A stretch of DNA of 64,000 nt, taken from the NCBI GenBank assembly GCA_022843325.1, contig JALHNV010000001.1, positions 62,001-126,000 of the forward strand, given 5' to 3'. The DNA is from Pseudolabrys sp. GTDB taxonomy: Bacteria > Pseudomonadota > Alphaproteobacteria > Rhizobiales > Xanthobacteraceae. The notes beneath the pieces were generated by a model. That model did no database searches. It had not been told where the DNA came from and saw only the letters and a program-made list of their open reading frames with translations. Within the stretch, counting starts at the first letter, position 1, and the number at the start of each line of letters is the position of its first letter. The position numbers and the translations under genes were made by a program. This document shows positions 35,884 through 45,584 of this stretch, one piece after another.

Positions 35884-37173
35884 TCAGGTACTCAGGCGCT
35901 CTATTGCCGCACCGCACTGCGACAGCTTTTCTTCCAGCCGTTCGAAGCCACGATCAAGGTGATAGACGCGATTGACCATGGTCTCGCCCTCGGCGGCCAA
36001 CGCGGCAATCACCAGCGACACGGATGCGCGCAGGTCGGTTGCCATGACAGGCGCGCCTTTTAGCCGCGCCACCCCTTCAATGGTTGCGGTTTCGCCGCTG
36101 AGCTGAATGCGGGCACCGAGCCGCGCCAGTTCCTGCACATGCATGAAGCGGTTTTCGAAGATGGTCTCGGTGATATGCGACGTGCCCTTGGCCCGGGTCA
36201 TCAGCGCCATCAGTTGCGCCTGCAGGTCGGTCGGGAAGCCGGGGAACGGCGCGGTGGTCACCTCGACCGGCGAAAGCCCGCTGCCATTGCGGGCAATGCG
36301 GATGCCTTCATTGGTCGACGTCACGGTAACGCCGGCCTGCACCAGGACATCAAGCGCGGCCTGCAGCAGTTCGGGACGCGCATTGGCGAGCAGCACGTCG
36401 CCGCCGGTCATCGCCGCAGCCAATGCATAGGTGCCGGTCTCGATCCGGTCCGGCAGCACGGTGTGGCGCGCGCCATGCAGGCGGGTGACGCCCTCGATGA
36501 CGATACGCGAGGTGCCGGCGCCGGTGATTTTCGCACCCATCTTGTTCAGACAATCGGCCACATCGCCGATCTCGGGTTCGCGCGCGGCATTTTCGATGAC
36601 CGTGGTGCCGCGGGCCAGCGCCGCCGCCATCAGCGCCGTATGGGTGCCGCCGACGGTCACCTTGGGAAACTTGATCTCGCCGCCGCGCAGTCCGTTCTTG
36701 GCGCGGGCCAGCACGTAGCCGGCCTCGATCTCGATCTCGGCGCCGAGCGCTTCCAGCGCCATGATCAGCAGATCGACCGGTCGCGTGCCGATGGCACAAC
36801 CGCCCGGCAGCGACACCTTGGCCTCGCCCATGCGGCCGAGCAGCGGCGCGATGACCCAGAAGCTCGCCCGCATTTTCGACACCAGTTCATAAGGCGCGGT
36901 GGTGTCGACGATGCGCTTGGCGGAGATATGTAGCGTACGGCCGCTGTTGGGATCATCGCCCGGCCGCTTGCCGGCAATCATGATATCGACGCCCTGGTTG
37001 CCGAGAATGCGCTGGAGCTGAATGACGTCGGCCAGCCGCGGCACGTTGTCGAGGATCAGCGTTTCCTCGCTCAGCAAGGCAGCGATGATCAGCGGCAGGG
37101 CGGCGTTCTTGGCCCCCGAAATCGGAATCGTTCCGTTCAGGCGCTGGCCGCCGACAATCCGTATCCGATCCAT
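35884..37173 (-). CDS. murA: UDP-N-acetylglucosamine 1-carboxyvinyltransferase
   Basis: A 429-residue MurA, the first committed step of peptidoglycan synthesis (PEP + UDP-GlcNAc). The start [20 protein letters not shown] leads to the catalytic K22–N23 in AKNAALP, and the PEP/fosfomycin cysteine is C126 in [14 protein letters not shown]. The second domain shows [13 protein letters not shown], and [17 protein letters not shown] closes it. It is full length. With C126 present, the enzyme should be of the fosfomycin-sensitive type. Confidence 0.96.
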   Translation of the reverse strand: MDRIRIVGGQRLNGTIPISGAKNAALPLIIAALLSEETLILDNVPRLADVIQLQRILGNQGVDIMIAGKRPGDDPNSGRTLHISAKRIVDTTAPYELVSKMRASFWVIAPLLGRMGEAKVSLPGGCAIGTRPVDLLIMALEALGAEIEIEAGYVLARAKNGLRGGEIKFPKVTVGGTHTALMAAALARGTTVIENAAREPEIGDVADCLNKMGAKITGAGTSRIVIEGVTRLHGARHTVLPDRIETGTYALAAAMTGGDVLLANARPELLQAALDVLVQAGVTVTSTNEGIRIARNGSGLSPVEVTTAPFPGFPTDLQAQLMALMTRAKGTSHITETIFENRFMHVQELARLGARIQLSGETATIEGVARLKGAPVMATDLRASVSLVIAALAAEGETMVNRVYHLDRGFERLEEKLSQCGAAIERLST

Positions 37174-37301
37174 GGAGCCCCACCCGTCCGCAATTCAGAG
37201 GTCCGCCGATCTATGGACCGGCGGCACCCAACCTGCAAATGCCTCTACGGGTCAGGGGTGAACACCCTCGCCGCCCGAATGCGGCAAAAGTCGGACGCCG
37301 G

Positions 37302-37481
37302 TTAAGGCTCTTTTTCGTCGGCCGGGTCGGGCGGCGTCGCGGTTCCATCGCCCGGCTTGGCATCCCGGCCGCGCACCTGCGCCTTGCGGCGGCGCAGATT
37401 GGCTCGCAGCGCCGCGGCCAGACGCGTCTCGCGCGCCGCGACTTTCCGGGATTTTGTGCCGTCCGCGTCCTTGGTCGTCAT
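37302..37481 (-). CDS. Small basic hypothetical protein
   Basis: A 59-residue, Arg/Ala-rich protein (MTTKDADGTKSRKVAARETR, LAAALRANLRRRKAQVRGRD) with an acidic Pro-rich end. Short proteins of this type often stand upstream of murA in Bradyrhizobium-like genomes; the function is unknown. The start at 37481 is chosen because the upstream extension would run toward the tRNA. It lies 128 bases before murA on the same strand. Confidence 0.5.
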   Translation of the reverse strand: MTTKDADGTKSRKVAARETRLAAALRANLRRRKAQVRGRDAKPGDGTATPPDPADEKEP

Positions 37482-37604
37482 GTGCCGTACATATCGGGCC
37501 CAATGAGGGCTTCGCAAGTTCACGCATTGCCTTGCACTGCGGCAGCCCCTATGGCAGTTTCCGCCGCGTTCGCCCCGGCCCGCTTCAGGGCCGCCCGCGT
37601 TCTC

Positions 37605-37679
37605 GCTGCCGTAGCTCAGTGGTAGAGCACCTCATTGGTAATGAGGAGGTCCACAGTTCGATCCTGTGTGGCAGCACCA
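37605..37679 (+). tRNA. tRNA-Thr (GGT)
   Basis: A 75-base cloverleaf. The acceptor stem GCTGCCG pairs with TGGCAGC plus A-CCA, the D-arm is AGCTCAGTGGTAGAGC, the anticodon stem-loop CCTCATTGGTAATGAGG has anticodon GGT, and the T-arm is CACAGTTCGATCCTGTG. CCA is encoded. No integrase lies next to it. Confidence 0.95.
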
Positions 37680-37713
37680 TCTAACCTTCCCCGCACAACG
37701 CGACTGGCCCGCC

Positions 37714-38784
37714 TTACCCCAGACTGTGCTGGGCGAAGAAGCGCACCATCTCGCTGCTGGCGTCGGGGCCGCGCGGGTCGGTGTAGGACCCCGCCGGATC
37801 GCCGCCGGACCAGGCGTGGCCGGCGCCATGGATGACCCACTGCTCGAGCACCGGGCGCCCCGCGGCATCGCGCTGGATCGAGCGGGTGAAGCGCAGCCCG
37901 CCCGTCTCCGACCGGCGCACCTCTAGATCGCCGGCTGATTTGGCCTGCGCGACGATGCGATCGCCATTGACGTGATGCACGGTAGCGTCGCTATCGCCAT
38001 GAAACACGATGGTCGGGACCGATCGCCCGCCGCGGGGTGCACCGGCCGGTCCGCCATGGCGCATCGCGGTGAACGCCGATGCCACGTCGCGCGCGGCGCC
38101 GCAAGCCAGTCCCGAATGGACGCCGACGGCGGCATAGAGATCCGGATAGGCATCGGCCATCACCGCAGCGGCCGCGCCGCCCGCCGACAAGCCGGCGACA
38201 TAGACGCGCGCGGTGTCGATGCGCAGGTCGCCGGCGATCTGGCGCGTGATGCCGGCGATGATCGACGGCTCGCCGCGGCCGCGCTGCTGATCGGCCGGAT
38301 TGAACCAGTTCCAGCAGCCGGAGGAGTTGGCGGCGCGGTTCTGCGCCGGATAGGCAACGATAAACGTGTGCCGCTCGGCAAGATCATTCATCCGCGTGCC
38401 AGCGGCGAAGTCATCGGGCGACTGCGTGCAGCCGTGCAGCATCACCAGCAGCGGCACCGCCCGCCCGGTGTAACTGCCCGGGATATAGAGTTTGTAGCTG
38501 CGGCTGCCGTGTTCGTTGGCGTATTGGCGCTGCTCGAAGGTCGCGCCGTCCGGCACCCGGATGGGCGATGGCGCCGCGCCGGGCAGCCGCGCGCCGGCTT
38601 TCATCGCGCGATCGAGAAATCCCCGCGCCGCGTCAGGCGTGCGCGGCAGTTTCATCGCATCAGGGACGGCCGCGGCGCGCACACCCGGCGTCATGCCGCG
38701 CAAGGCCGCCATCGCCTCCCTGAACTGGCCAGCGCGGGACAGGCGCGCCACCGCCAGAAAGTCAGGCTTCATTCGCTCATTCAT
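37714..38784 (-). CDS. PHB depolymerase-family esterase
   Basis: A 356-residue alpha/beta hydrolase of the LpqC/PHB-depolymerase type. [20 protein letters not shown] is the oxyanion region, GLSAGGA holds nucleophile S200, [13 protein letters not shown] the acid residue and [20 protein letters not shown] the catalytic histidine. No signal peptide is seen; the first 80 residues are an extra, family-specific N-terminal segment. It may act on polyhydroxybutyrate oligomers or other esters in the cytosol. It lies 15 bases after the RHH regulator gene in the same direction, so regulation by that protein is plausible. Confidence 0.88.
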   Translation of the reverse strand: MNERMKPDFLAVARLSRAGQFREAMAALRGMTPGVRAAAVPDAMKLPRTPDAARGFLDRAMKAGARLPGAAPSPIRVPDGATFEQRQYANEHGSRSYKLYIPGSYTGRAVPLLVMLHGCTQSPDDFAAGTRMNDLAERHTFIVAYPAQNRAANSSGCWNWFNPADQQRGRGEPSIIAGITRQIAGDLRIDTARVYVAGLSAGGAAAAVMADAYPDLYAAVGVHSGLACGAARDVASAFTAMRHGGPAGAPRGGRSVPTIVFHGDSDATVHHVNGDRIVAQAKSAGDLEVRRSETGGLRFTRSIQRDAAGRPVLEQWVIHGAGHAWSGGDPAGSYTDPRGPDASSEMVRFFAQHSLG

Positions 38785-38799
38785 GCCGGGGGTCCTGTG

Positions 38800-39219
38800 T
38801 CAGCGGATTCGGTCGCGCAGCGCGTCTTTGACCGCGGCGCTGGCCTGCAGCGCACCGAGAACGTGGATTGATGAAATGGTGGCGCGCGCCAGATCGGCGG
38901 GGACATCCGGCGCGATGACAACAAGTCCGAGCACCTGGACGTTTAGCGTCTCGCCGGCGCGCTGCACCGCTTCGAGTTCGGCCCGCGTCACGGTGCGGAG
39001 GCCAAGTTCGAGGCGGTGACGCGCCAGCGACTGATCGATGGCATCGGCGTGCCGGTCGAGCCGGTTCCGGATGGCGGTGCGGATGAAGTCGGTGCGGTTG
39101 GCGTAAAAGCCGTCCTGCACCAGCAGATCTATATGGCCGAGATCGACGAAGCCGAGATTGATTGTGATTTTCTCGTTGTCGGCCGTGCGGGCTGGAAGCC
39201 CTGCGATATTTGCCGCCAT
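38800..39219 (-). CDS. Ribbon-helix-helix (CopG-type) regulator
   Basis: A 139-residue protein. The segment KITINLGFVDLGHIDLLVQD followed by GFYANRTDFIRTAIRNRLD is a ribbon-helix-helix domain (beta strand, turn, helix with YANRTDFIR). The C-terminal part carries LNVQVLGLVVIAPDVPADLA and is likely a ligand or dimer domain like those of NikR-type proteins, but no metal ligands stand out. AAGGATGG is well placed for ATG 39219; the in-frame ATG at 39228 overlaps that site. It probably controls the adjacent esterase. Confidence 0.75.
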   Translation of the reverse strand: MAANIAGLPARTADNEKITINLGFVDLGHIDLLVQDGFYANRTDFIRTAIRNRLDRHADAIDQSLARHRLELGLRTVTRAELEAVQRAGETLNVQVLGLVVIAPDVPADLARATISSIHVLGALQASAAVKDALRDRIR

Positions 39220-39336
39220 TCTCACCATCCTTAAACCATCCGCATGGATGGTATATGGAAGGCAGGCGCGCCCATTCAAGGGCTGGAAGGAAATCGCCGA
39301 CTTCCCCACTAAACACTTGATACGTCAGGACTCTCC

Positions 39337-42132
39337 CTAGCCAACCGCCTGCAGGCGGAGCTTGGGGGCGAGGCCGGTCAGGGCGGCGTACTCGCCAATC
39401 GGCTTCGGCCGGCCGATGAAGTAGCCCTGAATTTCGCTGCAGTTCTCCTTGGACAGGAAATTGAGCTGCTCTTGCGTTTCGACGCCTTCGGCGATGACCG
39501 GCAAATCGAGGCCGCGGCCGAGCGCGATGACGGCGCGGACAATGGTCGCGGCCTGCTGGCTGTGGCTGAGATTGGCGATGAAGGTGCGGTCGATCTTGAT
39601 CTTGTCGAACGGGAACGACTGCAAATAGGACAGCGATGAGTAGCCGGTGCCGAAGTCGTCCATGGCGATGCGCACGCCGAGGTTTTTCAGGCGGCGCAGG
39701 ATCGCCACGGCGCGGTTGAAGTCGCCGATCAGGACGCCTTCGGTGATTTCCAGTTCCAGCCGCGCCGGCGGCAGTCCGGTCTCGAGCAGCACCTCATGCA
39801 CCAGCTGCGGCAGGTCGCCGTGCTGGAACTGCACTGGCGACAGGTTGATGGCGATGTTCAGCGGCTGCGGCCACGACGCCGCTTCGCGGCACGCCTCGCG
39901 CAACACCCATTCCCCCAGCGCGGTGATGATGCCGCTCTCTTCCGCCAGCGGAATGAAAGTCGAGGGCGGCACCAGCCCGTGGCGCGGATGATGCCAGCGC
40001 ACCAGCGCCTCGAATCCGGTAACGCTGCCGTCGATGCGCGCCTGCGGCTGATAGTGCAGGACCAGTTCATCGTTCGTCAGCGCATTGAGCAGGTCCTGAT
40101 GCAGCGCCCGCTTTTCGCGCAACTGGTTGTCCATTGCGACATCGAAGAACCGGACCGATCCACGCGCTTCCGCCTTGGCGCGCGACAGCGCCGCGTCCAC
40201 ATTCGCCATCAGCGTGGTCGCGTCGGCGCCGTCCTGTGCAAAGATGCCGACGCCCATGGTCAGGCCGACCCGCAGCACATGACCTTCGACATCGATCTCC
40301 GAACCGAAGGCGGCACGCAGGCGTTCGGTCAGCGCCTCCGCCGTCGCCGGCTGTGGCCCGGTCGGGGTGATGACGGCAAATTCATCGGCGCCCATGCGCG
40401 CCAGGAAGCCGCCTTGCGCGGCGCCTTCCAGCCGCCGCGCCACTTCGCGCAGCAGCGTGTCGCCGACGGCGTGACCGTAGACGTCGTTGATTGCTTTAAA
40501 GCGATCGAGATCGATCACCACCACCGCGAAGCTTTCGCCCGACATCGACGCCAGGCTGGCGGTGGCCGCAATGCATTCGTTAAACGCGGACCGGTTCGGC
40601 AGATCGGTCAGCAGGTCGTGGCGCGCTAAGTGCGCGATGCGCTGTTCGTCACGCTTGCGGTCGGTAATGTCGTGGATCAGGCTGATCAGGTATTGCGGTT
40701 TGCCGTCGTGACCCATCACCGGCAGCCTCGTGGCTGTGACGATACGGGTCCCGTTCTTCGGCGTCACCACCGCGTGCTCGCCAAGAAACGCCGTCTCGCC
40801 CGAAGCGATCAGCTTCTGATCCTCGGCGTCGATGGAGCCGGAACTGATCGCCGGCAGGATATCGCTCGCCGTCTTGCCGATCAAGGTGGCACGATCGACC
40901 CCAAGGTATTCCTCGGCGGCGCGGTTGATCAGAATATAACGCAGGCTCGGAATTTCCTTGACGATGATCGGCGACGGCACATTCTCGATGATGGTGTCGA
41001 GAAACGAACGGGTGCGTTCGAGGCTGCGCTCGGCGTGGGTCCGCTCGGTCATATCCTCGTGCGTCGCCACCCAGCCGCCCGTCGGTATCGGCTGGTTGAC
41101 CACCTGGATGTTGCGGCCATCGGCGAGCTCGATATGCTGCGTGAAGGATTTTCCCTCCTTCAGCGCGGCCCGCAGCTGTGTTTCATAACGCTCCGGATTC
41201 AGTGGGAAGGTGCCGGCCGCGATCCGCGCATCGAGCAGGTCACGGATGCCGCAGCCGCGCCAGATGCGCTGCGGATCGATGTTGTACATCGACCGGTAGC
41301 GCTCATTCCACAGGATCAGGCGGTTCTCCGCATCGAACATGCACAGACCCTGCAACATGTTGTTCAGCGCGCCGTCGAGACGCAGGTTCTGCTCCTTGAT
41401 TTTCTGCCGGTTGCGACGGTCCAGCCAGGCGCCCAGCAGGCTCGTGCCAAGCACCATGGCTGCTATCACCGCGATCGCCACCGACAAGGCGGCGGACGAC
41501 AGTGACAGCGCATCGTCGGTCACGAAGTTGTAGGGAATAATGCCGGCGGCGCTGGTGCCCGTGAAGTGCAGCGTCAAGGTCGCCAGGGCCAGCAGCACCG
41601 CGCCCGCAACGGTGGTGACTCGCCGGTCATCGCGCGCCGCCACCGCAAAGGCCGCCGCGCCGAAGCCGATACCCAGCACGACTGAAGCGACCATCAGATC
41701 GGAGGCCCAGACGAACTCGCCCGCCATTCGCATCGCCGCCATGCCAGTATAGTGCATGACCGAAATGCCGGCGCCGACCACGGCACCGCCGATGGCACCG
41801 CTCCAGCGGCCGCTCCCATAGACGGCGATGGCAAGACCAATTCCGGTGACACCAATGGCGATCAGCAGAGAGATGCCGGTGAGCAGGGTATCGAAGGAGA
41901 CGGGAAAGCCTGGATCGAACGCCAGCATGCCGATGAAATGCGTCGCCCACACACCGGATCCGGTGGCGACGCTCGCAGTCAACAGCCAGACCGCGCGCGC
42001 GGGACCCTGCAAGGCCTGAGCCCGGCGAAACAAGCTGACCGCGGCAAAGCTCGCCAGAAAGCAGACGACGCCGGCAAGAATGACAAGCCGCAGATCGTGC
42101 TGTGTGCCGATACAGGTCAGTACTCGAATCAT
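39337..42132 (-). CDS. MHYT-PAS-GGDEF-EAL cyclic-di-GMP protein
   Basis: A 931-residue membrane protein. The N-terminal MHYT sensor (seven helices, to about 235) shows ATHFIGMLAF, SVMHYTGMAAM and LHFTGTSAA, motifs thought to bind copper or a diatomic gas. Two PAS domains follow (about 255–370 and 375–495), then a GGDEF domain whose active site reads GADEF (ARMGADEFAV), and an EAL domain with FEALVRWHH, LEITEGVL, DDFGTGYSSLSYL and the usual acidic residues. The EAL half should be an active phosphodiesterase; the cyclase half has Ala for the second Gly and is doubtful. It is a lone gene. Confidence 0.93.
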   Translation of the reverse strand: MIRVLTCIGTQHDLRLVILAGVVCFLASFAAVSLFRRAQALQGPARAVWLLTASVATGSGVWATHFIGMLAFDPGFPVSFDTLLTGISLLIAIGVTGIGLAIAVYGSGRWSGAIGGAVVGAGISVMHYTGMAAMRMAGEFVWASDLMVASVVLGIGFGAAAFAVAARDDRRVTTVAGAVLLALATLTLHFTGTSAAGIIPYNFVTDDALSLSSAALSVAIAVIAAMVLGTSLLGAWLDRRNRQKIKEQNLRLDGALNNMLQGLCMFDAENRLILWNERYRSMYNIDPQRIWRGCGIRDLLDARIAAGTFPLNPERYETQLRAALKEGKSFTQHIELADGRNIQVVNQPIPTGGWVATHEDMTERTHAERSLERTRSFLDTIIENVPSPIIVKEIPSLRYILINRAAEEYLGVDRATLIGKTASDILPAISSGSIDAEDQKLIASGETAFLGEHAVVTPKNGTRIVTATRLPVMGHDGKPQYLISLIHDITDRKRDEQRIAHLARHDLLTDLPNRSAFNECIAATASLASMSGESFAVVVIDLDRFKAINDVYGHAVGDTLLREVARRLEGAAQGGFLARMGADEFAVITPTGPQPATAEALTERLRAAFGSEIDVEGHVLRVGLTMGVGIFAQDGADATTLMANVDAALSRAKAEARGSVRFFDVAMDNQLREKRALHQDLLNALTNDELVLHYQPQARIDGSVTGFEALVRWHHPRHGLVPPSTFIPLAEESGIITALGEWVLREACREAASWPQPLNIAINLSPVQFQHGDLPQLVHEVLLETGLPPARLELEITEGVLIGDFNRAVAILRRLKNLGVRIAMDDFGTGYSSLSYLQSFPFDKIKIDRTFIANLSHSQQAATIVRAVIALGRGLDLPVIAEGVETQEQLNFLSKENCSEIQGYFIGRPKPIGEYAALTGLAPKLRLQAVG

Positions 42133-42312
42133 GGTCCCGCGCCCGGACCGCCAGCCAACCGCCGGCAGCCTCCAGATGATCGCGCAACCTTGAAGAATGA
42201 AATTGGGGCCCGCGTTAATTTCCGCGAGCCACAGGTCTTAATCCGCCATTAATCCTACGAACCGGTAAACCGCCGTACCGGAAATTTCACAGCTTTATCA
42301 ACAGCGGGCCCT

Positions 42313-44013
42313 TTACCGCGGCACCAGGAAGTTAAAATCGCATCCCTGATCTGCGCCGAGTATCTCCCGCGCATAGAGATTGGCGTAGCCGCGGGCCGGC
42401 TGCTCCGGCGTCAGATCGGTGACCGCGGCGCGCTTCTTCAACTCGGCCTCGTCGACCAGCAGCGTGATGCTGCGCTCCTTGACCGACAGCCTGATGCGGT
42501 CGCCATTGCGCACCAGTCCGAGCGGACCGCCGGAAGCGGAGTCGGGGGTCACGTGCAGCACGATGGTACCGAAGGCGGTGCCGCTCATGCGCGCATCGGA
42601 AATGCGCACCATGTCCTTGAGACCCTTGGTGGCGAGCTTTTTCGGGATCGGCAGGTAACCCGATTCCGGCATGGCCGAATCCGAATGCGGACCGGCGTTC
42701 TGCAGCACCATGAAATCGTCGGGCTGAATGTCGAGGTCGGGATCGTCGACACGGGCAGCGAGATCGGCCAGCGAGGTGAACACCACGGCGCGGCCCTCTT
42801 TCTCGAACAGCGTCGAGTCGGCCGCCGACCGCTTGAGGATGGCGCCCCGCGGCGCCAGATTGCCGAACAGCGCGACCAGGCCGCCCTGCGGCTCGAGCGG
42901 TGACTTACGCTCGGCGATGACGCTGCGATCGATCCAGTCGACGGCGTCGGATTCCAGCCGCTCGCCCAGCGTTTCGCCGGTCACGATCATGGCGTCGAGA
43001 TGCAGCAGGTCCTTCAATTCGCGCAGCAGCACGCCCATGCCGCCGGCGGCGTAGAAGTCTTCCATGTAGCCGTTGCCGACCGGCTTGAGATTGACCAGCA
43101 CCGGCGTCGTATCGGACAGCTCGTTGAGCCGCTGCAGCGACACCGGCACGCCGGCGCGGCCGGCGATGGCGGTGAGGTGGATGATGGCATTGGTCGAACC
43201 GCCGATCGCCAGCAGCACGCGCAGCGCGTTCTCGACGGACTTCTGGTTGATGATCACATCCGGCGTCAGCTTGGAACCGATCAGCTTGACGGCCAGCGCA
43301 CCGGTGGCCTCCGCCGCGCGCAGACGATCGGCATGGACCGCCGGGATCGCCGCGGTGCCGGGCAAAATCATGCCGAGCGCCTCGGCGATGCAGGCCATGG
43401 TCGACGCCGTGCCCATCACCGCGCAGGTGCCGGCGGTGGTGGCGAGATTGCCTTCGATCTGGTTGATCTGCTTTTCGTCGACCTTGCCGGCGCGGTATTG
43501 CGCCCAGAAGCGGCGGCAGTCGGTGCAGGCGCCGAGCCGCTCGCCGTGATGACGCCCGGTCATCATCGGGCCGCCGATCAGCATCACCGCCGGCCGGCCC
43601 GCAGACACCGCACCCATCAGTTGCGCCGGCACGGTCTTGTCGCAGCCGCCCATCAGCACCACCGCATCCATGGGCTGCGCGCGCACCATTTCCTCGGTGT
43701 CCATCGACATGAGGTTGCGGAACTTCAGGCTGGTCGGATTGAGGAACCCTTCGCCCAGCGAAATGGTCGGAAAATCGATCGGCAGCGCACCGGCGGCCAA
43801 GACGCCGCGCTTCACCGCCTCGAGCAGTTCGGGAAAATGCCGGTGACAATTGTTGAAGCCGGACGGCGTATAGGCGATGCCAACCACCGGCTTGGCCAGC
43901 ATCGCGTTGGAATACCCCATCGACTTGGCGAAGGAGCGGCGCAGATAGAGCGAGAAATCCTTGTCGCCGTAATTGGTGAGACCGATTTCGATGCCGGTGG
44001 GACGGTCGTTCAT
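42313..44013 (-). CDS. IlvD/Edd-family dehydratase (pentonate-type)
   Basis: A 566-residue Fe-S sugar-acid or dihydroxy-acid dehydratase. The three cluster cysteines are C56 (FNNCHRHF), C124 (MGGCDKTVP) and C197 (AGTCAVMGTAST). FNNC in place of the true IlvD start pattern, and CTDCRRFW at 162–169, resemble L-arabonate / D-xylonate dehydratases, which give 2-keto-3-deoxy acids, more than branched-chain IlvD. No sugar transport or aldolase genes adjoin, so the pathway is not shown. It is divergent from hemA. Confidence 0.8.
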   Translation of the reverse strand: MNDRPTGIEIGLTNYGDKDFSLYLRRSFAKSMGYSNAMLAKPVVGIAYTPSGFNNCHRHFPELLEAVKRGVLAAGALPIDFPTISLGEGFLNPTSLKFRNLMSMDTEEMVRAQPMDAVVLMGGCDKTVPAQLMGAVSAGRPAVMLIGGPMMTGRHHGERLGACTDCRRFWAQYRAGKVDEKQINQIEGNLATTAGTCAVMGTASTMACIAEALGMILPGTAAIPAVHADRLRAAEATGALAVKLIGSKLTPDVIINQKSVENALRVLLAIGGSTNAIIHLTAIAGRAGVPVSLQRLNELSDTTPVLVNLKPVGNGYMEDFYAAGGMGVLLRELKDLLHLDAMIVTGETLGERLESDAVDWIDRSVIAERKSPLEPQGGLVALFGNLAPRGAILKRSAADSTLFEKEGRAVVFTSLADLAARVDDPDLDIQPDDFMVLQNAGPHSDSAMPESGYLPIPKKLATKGLKDMVRISDARMSGTAFGTIVLHVTPDSASGGPLGLVRNGDRIRLSVKERSITLLVDEAELKKRAAVTDLTPEQPARGYANLYAREILGADQGCDFNFLVPR

Positions 44014-44238
44014 GACGGATGCTTTCTGCGGGCGCGATCGTTGCGACGAGAACCATAGTGGAGAGAGACGAACAGCGCTTCGGCATATCCGGATCGCTTC
44101 GTGACAGCCAGCCTATTTCACCATGGCCGCGACGCCCGCCGCGATGGTTTTCCCAAGATCAAAATTGCCCCGGCGGGCCGTTGTCGGGCATGACGACGCC
44201 GCGGCCGGTCGATGCGCCCGGCGATACGGGCGGGGTCG

Positions 44239-44252
44239 TTGATGCCGGTCAA
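44239..44252 (+). promoter_or_regulatory. FNR/FixK box upstream of hemA
   Basis: TTGATGCCGGTCAA is a full match to the FNR/FixK consensus TTGAT-N4-(A/G)TCAA. It lies about 96 bases before the hemA start codon. If the activator binds at -41.5, transcription would begin near 44287. Control of hemA by FNR/FixK-type proteins under low oxygen is known in Bradyrhizobium and Rhodobacter. The divergent dehydratase starts at 44013, 226 bases away. Confidence 0.65.
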
Positions 44253-44347
44253 TGCGGCACTTTGGAATTCGGCGAATCTTGGCTCGACAACCCCCCTGGA
44301 ACCCCTCTAAATAGGCTGTCACGGGGCGCCTGAAGAAGCAGAACCGC

Positions 44348-45577
44348 ATGGATTATAACGTATTTTTCGCGTCCGCCCTGGACAAATTGAGGGACGAACG
44401 CCGTTACCGGGTGTTTGCCGACCTGGAACGCATCGCCGGCCGCTTCCCGCATGCGCACTGGCACGCCCCCCAAGGCAAGCGCGACGTCGTCATCTGGTGT
44501 TCGAACGACTACTTGGGCATGGCCCAGCACCCCAAGGTGGTCGGCGCCATGGTCGATGCCGCCGCCCGCATGGGCACCGGCGCCGGCGGCACCCGCAACA
44601 TTGCCGGCACCAATCACCCGCTGATCGAGCTAGAGCATGAGCTCGCCGATCTGCACGGCAAGGAAGCGGCGCTGGTGTTCACGTCCGGCTACGTCTCGAA
44701 CCAGACCGGCATTCCGACCATCGCCAAGCTGCTGCCGAACTGCCTGCTGCTGTCGGACGCGCTGAACCACAATTCGATGATCGAGGGCGTGCGCCAGTCC
44801 GGCTGCGAGAAGCAGATCTGGCGTCACAACGACATCGGCCATCTCGAGGAACTGCTGAAGGCGGCCGATCCGGCGCGGCCAAAGCTGGTGCTGTTCGAGA
44901 GCCTCTATTCGATGGACGGCGACGTCGCGCCGGTGAACGCGATCTGCGATCTGGCCGAACGCTATGGCGCCATGACCTATTGCGACGAAGTGCATGCGGT
45001 CGGCATGTACGGCCGGCGCGGCGGCGGCATCTGCGAGCGCGACAACGCCATGCACCGGGTCGATGTGCTGGAAGGCACGCTGGCCAAGGCCTTCGGCTGC
45101 CTCGGCGGCTATATCACCGGCAGCGCCGCGCTGATCGACGCGGTGCGCTCCTACGCGCCGGGCTTCATCTTCACCACGGCGCTGCCGCCGGCCATCTGCG
45201 CCGCCGCCACCGCCGCCATCAGGCACCTCAAGACATCGAGCTGGGAGCGCGAGCGGCAGCAGGATCGCGCCGCGCGCGTCAAAGCCGTGCTCAATGCCGC
45301 CGGCCTGCCGGTGATGCCGAGCACCACGCATATCGTGCCGGTGCTGGTCGGCGATCCGGAGAAGTGCAAGGCGGCCTGCGACATGCTGCTGGAAGAGCAC
45401 GGCATCTACATCCAGCCGATCAATTACCCGACCGTGCCGCGCGGCATGGAACGGCTGCGCATCACGCCGTCGCCGTATCATGACGACGCGCTGATCGACA
45501 CGCTGGCAGCCGCGCTGGTCGAGGTCTGGGACCGGTTGGCGCTGCCGACCCGCCCGCAGGCGATGGCGGCGGAATAG
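44348..45577 (+). CDS. hemA: 5-aminolevulinate synthase
   Basis: A 409-residue PLP enzyme for the Shemin pathway (glycine + succinyl-CoA to 5-aminolevulinate), the first step of haem in alphaproteobacteria. Landmarks are [11 protein letters not shown], the glycine loop [42 protein letters not shown] and the PLP lysine K247 in [12 protein letters not shown]. It is full length. Its promoter region carries an FNR/FixK box (44239–44252), and its transcript probably ends at the hairpin 45601–45635. Confidence 0.97.
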   Translation: MDYNVFFASALDKLRDERRYRVFADLERIAGRFPHAHWHAPQGKRDVVIWCSNDYLGMAQHPKVVGAMVDAAARMGTGAGGTRNIAGTNHPLIELEHELADLHGKEAALVFTSGYVSNQTGIPTIAKLLPNCLLLSDALNHNSMIEGVRQSGCEKQIWRHNDIGHLEELLKAADPARPKLVLFESLYSMDGDVAPVNAICDLAERYGAMTYCDEVHAVGMYGRRGGGICERDNAMHRVDVLEGTLAKAFGCLGGYITGSAALIDAVRSYAPGFIFTTALPPAICAAATAAIRHLKTSSWERERQQDRAARVKAVLNAAGLPVMPSTTHIVPVLVGDPEKCKAACDMLLEEHGIYIQPINYPTVPRGMERLRITPSPYHDDALIDTLAAALVEVWDRLALPTRPQAMAAE

Positions 45578-45584
45578 AAGTCTT

